This document shows, piece by piece, positions 47,279-59,900 of a DNA stretch of 64,000 bases. The stretch comes from Artemia franciscana. Lineage: Eukaryota; Arthropoda; Branchiopoda; Anostraca; Artemiidae. The notes below the pieces were generated by a model that saw only the letters and a program-made list of their open reading frames with translations, did no database searches and was not told the DNA's origin. The stretch lies in contig NC_088864.1 in assembly GCF_032884065.1 (NCBI RefSeq), positions 22,372,994-22,436,993 on the forward strand, in the 5' to 3' direction. Numbering within the stretch: position 1 is the stretch's first letter; every line of letters starts with the position of its first letter. The position numbers and the translations under genes are program-made.

Positions 47279-50200
47279 GGAAATAGAATAATATTTATTT
47301 AACAAATATGTTTTTCAATATTTTTCTATTCTTTATTGGTCTATTATTTATTTATTATTATCCCTCAACTTAAAAAAGAAAGGAACAATTAATTCAGAAT
47401 CGACATAAAAAGGAATTTTCAGCCCTTATTTTTCCTACTATTTGGCGAAGGCGCAACACCCCAAATTTTCTACGACTTTTCTTAAACTTATTAAGCAGGT
47501 ATCTACTGTGCTGATTCGCCTTAGTTAAGACATTAATATACCTTAATGTTAGATTACCAAACAGTCATTTAAGCATCTAAGAAGAAAGACATTATTACCT
47601 GTAGGATATCGGAAACTGTTCATATTTCTGTGTATGCTGAGCATATTCTTCTGAACGCACCCTGATCTTCAAATAATATTTCTCCAAGTCATCAAAATTT
47701 GTTGAAAACCGAGACTTCAAAGTCTTAAAATTAGGCTTATTGGTGTAAACCTCTTGTGTTTTATTTAGCCGGGCCAAATCTTCCATTTTAAACTTTCTTG
47801 TATTTAGTTGCTCTTTGTAGGCATAGGGTGCAAAAAGAGTTCTGTTAGGGAATTGACGACGGTCCCAAAAGGTGCCAGCACCCCAAATCCGGGTATTACC
47901 AAGGACCAAAGCTAAAGTCTCAGCCATTACTTGGTCTTCACTGAGAGGTCGATCAGCAATCCGATTACCAGTAAATACTTCTCGATGGTCAACGATCTGA
48001 AACGAAAAAAATCCTTCAGATGATTTCACAATAAGGTATAAACAAGAAACTATTTGAGAGTAACTAATAGCTAGAGACTCAAAGAAAAAGATAAGTTAAC
48101 CATATTTTGACAAATGACGTTTATCCTCCAGCATCTAATATCCTAAATTGCAGAAAAGAAAAACTAGTTATTTAACAAAGTTTAGAGAAAAGTATGACTA
48201 AATAGATATACATACATATTTTTAAATGCACGTAATAGTGTAGTTTTTACTTATTAAAAAGCAGACATTTTTTAACGGTTCGTTGCAATAATTTAAACCA
48301 GTGGCTAGACCACCAAGAACATGACTAAAAAAAAAACAAAAAAAAAAAAAAAACAGAAAAACGAATTCACACAAAAACACAGATGGTTTATTGTCTGATT
48401 CATATACTGAGCTTTACAGTCCCTATCGGCAGTTTTGATCTCCGTTTCATGTCCTTTCAACCAGGAAGTAAAATGAGGGCTTGTAGATCTGCCATCCTTT
48501 ACTTTCGCAAACCCTTCCTGTTTACCTTCCCAAGGAGACACACCATTGACACCCGTTCCAAACAAAACAAGTAGCGACACCAGGGCTCGAACCCCTGTCG
48601 TCACGGACAAAGGGTTTCATGTCTAGTGAGCTAATTATTAGGCTCGGTTGAGCACAAGGATACATTAAAATTTAATAAGAATTATACAGAGTTTACGCCA
48701 TCAGTAAGCAGTGCTGCATGGAAAACTACAGTGAAGAGGGCGTGGTTATGGAAAGTGAGCGGGGAAAACCATACTGGATCAAGTGTACCCCCTTTTACCG
48801 GTAAGCACAGCGTCCTCTTAAATCTAAATGAAGAGGTAGATGCTGCAAACTATTTCGAAGCACAGATGACTTGGGAAATGGCTATCAGCTTGGTCTTACC
48901 GCTGATGAACTCCGCATTTATATTAGTTATTTATTTGTGATGTGCTATCTTCGCTATCTAAGGCTCGAGAACTATTGGTCCAGGTCTAGCAACCAACGCT
49001 TGTAGCCAACTACATATATAGCAAGCGTTTCAAAATGATCCGTGAATGCCTGCATATCACAATCCAGGAACAAAGCAATGGAGACGAGTATTATAAGATA
49101 ATGCCTTTCTTCGGGCTTCTTCTTAGTGCACACAATACCCCTTTGTCTGATGAAGAATATAGTTCTGTTGATGAAATGGTGATACCTTTCAAAGGCAGGA
49201 GTAGTCTAAAAACATATATGGTGTCAAAACCGACGAAATAGGGCTTTAAGATTTGGGTGTATTCTGGTGTTTCAAGATACGTTTACGACTTCGAACCTTA
49301 CCGGGAAAACAGCGTTCGCACTCAGACCTCCAAACATGGCTTAGGTGGTGATGTTGTTATTCGCCTTTGCTGTGGTCTTAATAAGAAGAAAGCCAAGGTA
49401 TATTTCAGCAACTTCTTCACTTCAATCATTCTCGTAGAAACGTTAGCAAAAGAAAATATTTACAGCGTCGGTAAACTGCATACAAACTGACTTGGCGACG
49501 CTTCGAACAAACCGTTCGGAGGGAAAGAAAAGAAAAGACCCAGAGTCAACCCCATTTGCAAAGTTAGCGGAAGGCATCACTGTGTTGAGGCGGAAAGACA
49601 ACAACCTTATAACCCTATGTTCCTCATACGCTGGGCACCACCCAGTTGATACTACAGAGAGGAGTAGTAAGGAGAAGAATACAAATACAAAAAAAAAGAT
49701 CTCTTGGACTCTCTCACATCACACTATAAGAATGACTTTCGGAACAAAAGGTGGTATAGTCGACCATTTTATCATTTTATTGACGTTATTGTTGTCGATT
49801 TCTGGATTATTCATCGCAGACATGTGCCTGGAACCAAACCTGACCTTATGGAATTCAAACCGTCTGTCACAGTGTCACTTCTTAATAATGGTATGGTTGG
49901 GATGTGTACAAGTCCTGGACGTCCAAGTCGTCTGCCTCTTTCAAAGCGAATTGTTACCCAGTCAGTCTCAAAAGAAGTGAGTTCAGATGGAATATCAGGG
50001 CATTGGCCGTCGAAATCTGAAAATAAAAATGCATCGAGGTGCCGTGAGCAGACCTGTTATCGTAAAACACGTTTCGAGTGTAAAAAGTGTCAAACTCCTT
50101 TTGTCCTGAATGTTTTGAACGTTTTCCAAACGCAGCCGTAAAGGGCAACGTCCACACATGAGGAAACTTTCAAAATTGACATTTTTTTCATTCTCGATGT

Positions 50201-53200
50201 GTTTTCTGAATAAATATTTGAGATCTTCGCCATTTTTTGGCCTGGAAAAAAAATGTCTTCAAAATATGATTCCGAAAGATTTCGAAATTCGCCCACGAGA
50301 GGGTTAACATAAATAGTGTATGCGGAGACTACTAATGGAACGAAGATCCATATAGAAAAGTTTCAACAATACTATATTTTTCTCATTTTCGGAAACCAAG
50401 TGAAACTGAGTTACTTGGCAAGCAACACGAAGAAAAAAAAAGTACCAAACTGGTTTCAAGGCAGTAGCATTTATTTACATCTACCTTGGAAGAATAAACA
50501 TTATCTCCCTTTCATCTTGATAAAAAAAAATCTAGGAAACTTTACCTTGGACAAAATTTCATTTCTTGATTAACATCTAGATGATTGGTAAAAAGGAAAA
50601 TAAAAAAAGGCAAAATTGAGATCTTATGTGATAGGTGACATCCTGAAAATCCTCATATAGGGCTCAAGTAATATAAGAAAAACATTCAGACTGCAAAACG
50701 TTGATTTCACAAAACAATTAGTCAACTTGGAATTTGTCAACTTGGACCATCCTTTTTCGCCCCAGGCAAGAGCTCTACGAAGCTTTTCAAAATGCAAAGT
50801 CATATCCATCAATCTGGTTTAAGGTCCACACTTTCTGTAAGAACCGCAGAGGTTAGACTATAACCACTTTCTAGGAATAAGCTGAAATCGGGGTGCTAGG
50901 AACAAAAAAAAAAAAAACACGACAAAACCAAAGTGTCGCTCTCGCAACACAATAAAGAAACTCATTTTTCATTACAGAAAGAAGTGGAATTTGCCACCGT
51001 CTCTATGCTGAAATATTTGAGATACAACAGGCAGCTAAGAAACTAATGCAAGTAGAAAATACAAGAGAGGATGTATGCATCTTAACTGATAACCAAACAT
51101 GCCTCAAGGATCTTGAGATTATCAAAAACAGTTAAAAATGAGTTGAGATGTTAAGAAGCATTTAACTGACTAGCATCAAATGGAAGCTAAATTACACTGT
51201 TATGTAAAAGCCAATAAACATGAGGCGTCACAGACAAACTATGAGCCAAACCATTTTATTCCCATCCCACAAAGCCACTAGAAAGCGGTAGAAAGAAAAA
51301 TCGCGATGGGATGGCAAAAAAATCAGTGACTTCTGAGTGTAATCTGGCACTCAGGCCAGGATTTGCCTATAGGCCCATTGGGCTCGGGCCTAGGGGCACA
51401 ATAAATTATCACTGAGTGACTTTTTTTCTTAACAAAAACTGGACTTATGTGATTTATCGTCAAAGTACCAGGTGTACTCCGCCATCCCAATGGCTTACAA
51501 CATAGGAATTATGTGGCAACTGTCAAATGTCTCCCAAGAATGGCAGCTGAGAGTCCGACATAACCTCTCTCTTTCATTACTTTTGGCTCATTAGTTGCGT
51601 GCATCAGTTGCGATTGAATAGATCATTTAATCTGAATAGGAGAAGCTAATTCCCCAGTTTTCCAAAAATCCGAAATGGCTGTGGAAACAATAAGATATCT
51701 AATAAAGGATGGATATCGAGTTTGAATTTAACAAATGCTGAAATAATTTTATAAAACTAGATGCTAAGCAGGGGTAAATAGTTGGGGAAAGTGATATCTG
51801 ACAGCTTGCAAAATATATGGTAATGATGGATAAAATAAACATTATTCCCATTCCACTGATAGTTTTTTTTTGCAATGTGCAGCCAATGACCAATTCTAAT
51901 CAGAGACTCGACTCTGAAGAAGGAGAAGCCCGACAGTTGAAAAAATTTACAGTAAGGATGAGAAAGCCAAACATAACCTCCCCACCACTAACTAGGTTTT
52001 GTAGTTTGTTGTTGTTGTTGGGAAGGGGGAGGGCTGGAGGCAACTGGTATGTGTATCCAGAGACTCGATCTGTTTGACGAGCCCACCCATAATCATAATA
52101 ATAGTTTAGAGATTAAAAGTTTGGAAAAAATGACTAGACTAGTTTTAATTAGTAAAATACACTAACAGAATATTTATGTAAAAAAAATCCAACTACATTT
52201 AATGTCTTTGTTTGACGAAGTGCTCATTTTTCTCAGATGATTTGACACAGGAAATTTCTTCAATTTCTATTAGATGATGACTTAGTGAAATTAAGAGACC
52301 AAAATGAAAATTTTTTCGATCATACCTGGAGATAGGCCGAGTAGAAATTGGCAAGTCGCACAGCCATTTTCGCTTCATTTTCAAACTGGCTTTCCGCACC
52401 AAAGCCAACGTCTCCATGAAGAATAAGATCATCGGGCTTTTGAAGCTTTATTTTTTTGCAAGTTCTTGGATTCACGCCTTTAATGTAGTTCAACATACTG
52501 GCTATATTCTTTGTTCCAGAATTCAAATTAGCTCCTGCGGGTGTTGAATTTTTCTGATCGTTAAAATAATGATATTTTTCCATGTACTGAGCTCGCAGCC
52601 AAGGCTCTGCCTTTTGCCAGTTATGGGGCAGTTTCTGAATCCCTAAAAAATCGAAACAAAGCTTGATTTCTTTACTACTTTCCAGATGTTTCATTAACTC
52701 AGTTTTTTTTTTTTTTTAATATTAAAGAGAATTTGTGTGGAAAGCAATTGTTTACAATACAATTATCCGAATCCGTCAAATAATTAAAACCCTTTTTTTA
52801 ATTATTGATTATTCTTTACCGTACATCATACAATACAACTGGAGGGTTAAAGCAATAAACACACCTCGTAGGGTAAAAAATCGCTTTCTGGACATGCTTC
52901 CATCACCTCATTTAATTCTTTGTTTAATATAAAAGAAACACTCCCCAGAAATCAATTTTCCTTAGCTTCCATAACTTCCACATAAAGTATAATGCATGGA
53001 AAAAGAATTCTCAACAATTTAAAAGGGAAAAAATTATTGGGTGATGTGGATGAACAAATGGCAAATTACTTTCCAGACAAACTTTCATTAATGCTTTTAA
53101 AGAACATTGTTTGAACTTTGGTATTGAAACTCAGACATTTTCCAAAATTGAAATTTGAGCCGATCCTAAAGTTTCATTCAGCCTTCAGTACTATTTTCTT

Positions 53201-56200
53201 TTTAAAAATTAAAGAAAGCTTGACCGGAAGAAATTTTTCGCTATCGATACTGAGACACAGAAACAGAATTCGTGCAGATTTCTTTGTATTCTGTTAAGGT
53301 AAAGCAGTAAATGTGCCGCATTGGATAAATAACTTTCTGAACAAGCTTTTTTTCAATAGTTCAAGGAAAGTAGTAATTGATGGTTAATGAGGGTTTTCCA
53401 AGAGTAGCTGACTATTTAACTACTTTTATTAGAAACATTGAAGAGGGTTTGTATAGCAAGTACTGTTTACCCCACGTTTATCAAACTTTATCCAACAATT
53501 ATCCTCCTTTTCTTAATTATTGATTTTTTTGCGGTACATACTACTTTATATTCAAGTTATTTACAGACGGCAATAGAGTCCTTGGGCTGACGTATGCCTT
53601 ATTGGTATGTTGTAATTAAACTTATTTGTAAATCACGAAGAATTTGTAATTAGTCAATTGCACAGCGCAACTGAGTTGTAATTTCATTTTAATATTAAGT
53701 TAAATACGAATGCTTTTCTAGAGTATTACAAAAAAATCCTTTTTTTTCAAAGATTGCTGGGACACTTTACGGATACTACACTACTAAGCGATTCCCAAGA
53801 ATACTACTTGAATAATAGCGGGCTCTAACAACCTTTATTAAAAAGAAATTTTTTTTGTTAGATTACAAATAAAAACTATTACTACATTTGAAACTAAAAA
53901 TTAAACATTTGTCCCTTTTTAGAGAGCGGAACTCAAAATCATTATACTTTTTTCTTAGCTTTTTATTTTTTATAGAATGCCAAATAGGCAAGGATTCTTG
54001 GGATCTCAATTCTAGCTTTTTTTCAATTCTTCAGAATCTTGATGATCATCGACAATTGCTAAACAATTATAGGATCATTTGGATACATTATGGCAAGGAT
54101 CTTTAGGTGGCAGAAAAGATGAAAGCAAGGCTCATAGCCCCTTAACAAGAAAAATCAAAGTACTATCCCTCTTAGTACATTCAATATCTTCAAAATGGGA
54201 CCAGCTCCTTTTCCCTTCGCCTAATATCTTAATCGTCGTGTCCAATAGTAGATTCTCAAAATGTAAGTTGATTGTAACTTTTAATTTCTTTTAAATCCAC
54301 CTGAAATCCAGCTTTGATATTTTTGAGCTACCTAGCTGCAGACAAGGGAAAAAAACAATATACATAATAGAAATCATACACAACAAGGTGGTGAAGTAAG
54401 GCCGAAATTTTTGTTAAAAATGAAAATAGATTTATCTGCCATTACATTAGCGTCGCTCTTCAAAACATGCTTCCACCTTTTGGCTACTTGCCACAGCTAT
54501 ATGCATATTTTTCTTAAGATGAATTGACTTAATTTCACATTAATAGCTCTTTTTCTTTTTTTACCTGTATCTTTAAGTAAGAGAAAATTAACGGACAAAA
54601 TTTCATAATAAAGTAAACTGAACTAAGAAAATTTTGAAAGAAAACAGTATACACAAAAACGGAAAAAAAGAGACAAGAAATACATCTATGTTTATACTTT
54701 TCTAGAAATGTACTTTGTGCAGAAAACAAAATGTTTGCATATTTCCTTTGCATCATTTGGGGTTTGACGCGTTCCACCGATATAATCACTAGCTTGCTTT
54801 TGCTTTGCATTACGTGGACACATTTGAATTACAAAAACAAATTAGGGTGATTTTACACTATTCACAAACATAGCCATAAAGTAAAATCCTGAACTCCGTT
54901 TTTTGCTTGAGGAGTAGTAATCTTACTACGAAAAGACATTTATTTGGCCTTTTAAATAAAATAAATAGTTGCAAAAGCGGTTGCAAAACATTCGTAAAAG
55001 CATATAAAACAAGAAACCTACAGTCTTAGCACAAATTCAGAGATGGTCACAAATATCCACACCATTCGATATTTCCCCAGTCGTCATATATTATAAAATA
55101 CCCTTGAAAATTACACATGGTCAAACTGACCAGTTAACAACTGAATGGATCATGTCTTAAAATTCTTGGCTTTCAGTGTTCCCCCTAGTCCCTCAAGACC
55201 AAAAACGATACTATTCACAATTAGAATCGCAATAAGAGCCTGTCGTAACCGATGAATCACCCCTCGTTCGTTTCTGCCATAAACTCCTTACCCGAGATTT
55301 TATTTTTTCCCTCGATTTATTTATCCCTTGTCTTTAAGTGTTGCGATTTTATTTTTTCCTTGTATTAATCTCTTATACTCTTTCTCTGTCCTCTTGTGCA
55401 GTTAAAATTATTTAGTAAAAACGAAATTTATATGTTTTATCGTAAGGTAAAAGGGAAGGAAAGGAGGAACAAATAAATAAAAAATAACTTACATCCAATT
55501 TTTTCACACTGGAATGCATTTTTATACTGTTCGTCCGTCGCTCGTTCAATAATTTCTCCCAAATATGGCCTCCTCACAATATTTGGCAATCGATACCCTG
55601 GTTTACACCGACATTGATAACCTCCACGTCTCAAACCGTAGCCGTGTATAGGTTCACATTCGGTTGTTTCTTTGCAACGGTCGGTACCATTGAAGTGATT
55701 TGGCCCATCGTTTCCGGGACCACGAGGACATTGATTTATGTCTATGCGCTCTAAGTCCATTTCCATAACTGAAACAGCTGTATATCTATAAACATAAAAT
55801 TTTTTTTAAGATTTTTTACATGACAACATCAACAATTTTATGTTACAACATGGGATGAAATTCGAATTTAATTATCACGTATTTTTTCCTCATAGGTGAT
55901 GAAACAACGTAACCAAAGTTTCATGATAGAATTGTCTATTTCCAACTAGTTACCCTTCCTAACAGAGATGTCATCTGAGGAAGGTCAAGGGTATACAAAC
56001 AATGAGTAGCTCTATTCCAGACGTAATAGTCTTATAATTATGATTGCGAAGAAAAGCTACGTGTTATCCAACGGTTACTTATTATTGCGACTGACTGAAT
56101 ATTGGCTCAATGCAATCAAAAACAGTTTTGTGTGAGTGTCCTTTTTAAATTTATGTTTCCTTTAGCTCATATCTTGGTATTAACATCCCCAGTAGATGGC

Positions 56201-56856
56201 GTCCAAAATGATGGACAATAACATTTTTGCAATGTCAGCTCTTAGACTTTCAAAAATTTTGCACTGAGGATACCAAAATCAAATAAAATCCAAAACGAAG
56301 AGTTATAAGACAATAAATGGAATATTTGTGGTGAAATGGGTAAGAAAAACCTTACATTGATTTTGAACTGTGTGACTCTAATAAAGCATGATCTCGCTTT
56401 TAATATGCGTAAGCAGGTTCCAACATATAATAATGTGGAAGCTTACAAATAATATCTGAAAAAACTTACTAAGAAATTTGGGATGCTAAGCAGAGGTATT
56501 TCGTTAGAAGATTTGGGGACGCAAAAGAAAATCCTGCTGAGATACAGATAATGAGCGATAAAAAACAACTATCGGTTATAAATGAAATTAATATTGCTAA
56601 TGAACTTAATGATTGTTTCCCTTCTACATTTGTTCGGCAAATCCAGAATCTATCAAGCAAAGTCTGAAAAACTCAATTAACCATGTGCATGTACCTTTGG
56701 AATTGTATTTATTCAGACATATCAGACTCAGAAATACGTCCTAAAGTATGAATAGTAACACCAAAGGACCTAATCAAATAAATTTAGAACTTCTTAAAGG
56801 AATATTTCCAGGTGAATTCCTTAGTTGTGTTGCAAGAGCAACACTTTGGTTTTGCC

Positions 56857-56920
<64 letters not shown>

Positions 56921-59900
56921 CCTAGCACCCCGATTTCAGCTTATTCCTAGAAAGTGGTAAGGTTCTAACCTTTGCGGCTTTTGCGGAAAGTGTGGACCTT
57001 AGGCCGGATTGATGAATATGATTTTGTGTTTTGGAAATCTTTGTAGAGCTCTTGCCAGGGGCCAAAAAGGATGGTTTTCGCTTGTCCTTGAGACGGAGTC
57101 TATAGTGTGTGAAGTGACTTGGAGTTTTACAGCCTATATGAGAGAGAACTATCTGAAGTTCTGCAGTGAAGCTTTCGTTTCATCAAACCATGTTTCTGCT
57201 TTGGAGTGAAAAGCTCCGTTCTAGCAGGCAAGCAGGTAGGCACAAGTTTCAAATTGAAGATGGACTAAAAAATGTAAATGTTAAATATATGCGGCAGTTA
57301 CCCGGTCCCGCAGCCAATATATCTTCTTTGAGTGATAATAGAAAAATAACAGAAATAAGAAAGTGGGGACCGAAAGTGCTGCCATCTATTATTTTTATCC
57401 ATTTCTGTTCGTGATTTAAGCTGAGTTTATCATTCGGTTTTTCGCACTTGGCATTGCAGTAGAGAGATGGTATCAGATATACCTCTTAAGCTTTAAAAGT
57501 TCTCTCATTGCTAAAGAAATTAGAGTTTATCCTTTGCTCCTTTCTAAGTGACGACGGTAGAAACTTGGCCTACGGCAGAAAAGTCAACTTTTGAACTAAG
57601 ACAGATAGATTTTTTTTTCGACGGCAGTCGATAGCTCTGGATGAACTGATCCAAGTATATATCATCCATTATCCGGTAGAAAAATTCCTTTATTAGATAT
57701 ACCGGTTTGACGGTTTAAAAGGGTTGACAACTTCAGTAGTAAGGTATGCACTGAAACCAAAAATAGGCCGATACCAATTGTGAGACATATACGAGTTTTA
57801 AGCAACAGTCGGCTGTTAGCTCATAATCATAACCGCAATGAGGGGTCCACAACTTTTGCTAGTTGGTGTACCTAGTATTTATTTCCGGTGTATTTGATGG
57901 TAAGACTAACTTGGTTCCAGCGGCAAGACATGTAGGGGACTTGGAAGTAATAATCGGCTGTTAGGCTATAATCATCTTTGGCAATAAGCGGTTTGCAACT
58001 TTTGCAAGTTGCGATGAGGGGTTTGCAACCTTCACGAGTTGGTGTACCTAGTATTTATTTTAAGATCCTTACAGATTAGCAACAACTTCAGCGTTTAATC
58101 GAAGCGAGGAAACAAAACCAAAGTGTTGCTCTCGGAACACTTTACTCGGCGAAGCCGTACAAAGTTCGTCTCAACACCTCACGTTGACGTAGATCTAGTT
58201 AACGATTGCTTCCGTCAAAGCTATCTGTCCAACGTTTTTGAAGTTGCCAGAGTTAAACCAGCGTTTAAAGGCTGGTTTAATTAACAATAAATGTGTTTAC
58301 TATTGACCTTATCATCGTTACTGCTCATTAGTAAGGAAACAAGTTTCTGTTAGAGTATGTAAATTCTTATTAAATCACAATTTAACGAGTTATGTCCAAT
58401 GTTTTTTTAGGAAGAAAAGAAAGAGGGAACAACTATTGAGCTATTTGACTGCAATTAATAATAATAGGTTGAACAATGACTATTGTCACTTAAAGAATGT
58501 TTCTATATTTTAATAAGGCTTTCGATTGGGTTAGCTAAAACCTTGTTTATGTAAACTTCCCGTATATAGAATATGTGGAAATACTTCTTAGTTTCAGAAA
58601 AATTTTGGAGATCCCCATGGATGAGTTTTGGGTCCTTTTCTGCAGCTTGTAGATTACTTAAATCAATCAATACCAGGCAGCTGTTGATATCGTAAAGATT
58701 TTCGTGATATGTCTACACCTTTATTCGCAGATGATACCAATTTGGGTGCAACTAAGGCATCACTTTTACTTGAAACGCCGTTGACTAGTACCCTACAGCA
58801 TATTAACTCTGAGTTAATCGATAATAAGCTCAAAAAAAACTTGTAGATTTTACCAGATTTATGGATTACAGAGATATCGTCGAGGAAAGCTTAGACATAT
58901 AGATGAGATTGGCCATCTTTCCTGTCTTTTGAGGAACATCTTGTAAAGTTTGTATAAAAATAATTAGACATTTAGATGACACAGTGCAACTTAACATGTC
59001 ACGTCAAAGATCCATAATCCGTCGAGTAAATCCCACAATAAAACACTACGGACAGAAGATCAGAAAAACCAGACCAAGCAAATCTGCTGCCAGCCCACAA
59101 GAAAAAAAATAATCAAAGAGCCGGACGTATCCACTTTCAATACAAATCAAGTAAAGTAATCTTAGGACGGTTTGTTTTTCCAACAAAGAAAGGGATTGAC
59201 GAATAATTTCTTTATAATCTAGAGAATTATAAAATTGGAAAAACAACTATGGAAACTGAAACTAGATCGCTTCACTACGATCAGAGGTTGCAAGGATTAG
59301 AACCAACACAAGTAAGGTCATGAAGGAAACAATTGCAAGAAGCAAATCAAATGAATACACCCCTGAAGGCAACTATTTTTTTTAAATATAAAATCCCAAC
59401 AAAACAACCGAAAAAATAGAATTCATTAAAATAAAAGGCAAAATATTAAGACACTTATCTACACTTTTCTTGGGAGAGAAACATGACAGAGAAAAGAGAA
59501 CAAAGAGGGGAGTTAAATAATCCCCCGTGGGTGGCAAACACTTCTTCAAGATAAGAATTGTTCTGTTCCACAGGCTATTAAAAGGAGCTAGATCACTCTT
59601 AAATGTATTTAAATGGGACACTAAGGAATGAATAAAGGAAAAAAAAATACAAAGAACGCATGACATGATAAGGTGGGAGGAATCTCAGCCAATTCAGCAA
59701 AGCAACATTACTGATTATCTTTAGCACCATTTTATCTAATATGTTTTAAATGACGCATTACTGTCTAGCTGGATATCAAAGTACCTAAGAGTACAAAATC
59801 TATAAATACCACGTTTTAAGAAGTTCATATTCGTCACATATTCACTCGCACGTCCTTTGCTGCCGTAGTGTTGGAATTGGTAGTTCTCTACAAAAATTAA

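Noticed and set aside
48580..48640. tRNA gene on the - strand
   Set aside because: A and B boxes and the T arm are present, but acceptor and anticodon arms do not pair; a SINE head explains it better.
52643..55436. Seven-helix receptor exon between the two modules
   Set aside because: The only long hydrophobic frame (54535-54810, - strand) lacks receptor motifs and fitting splice sites.
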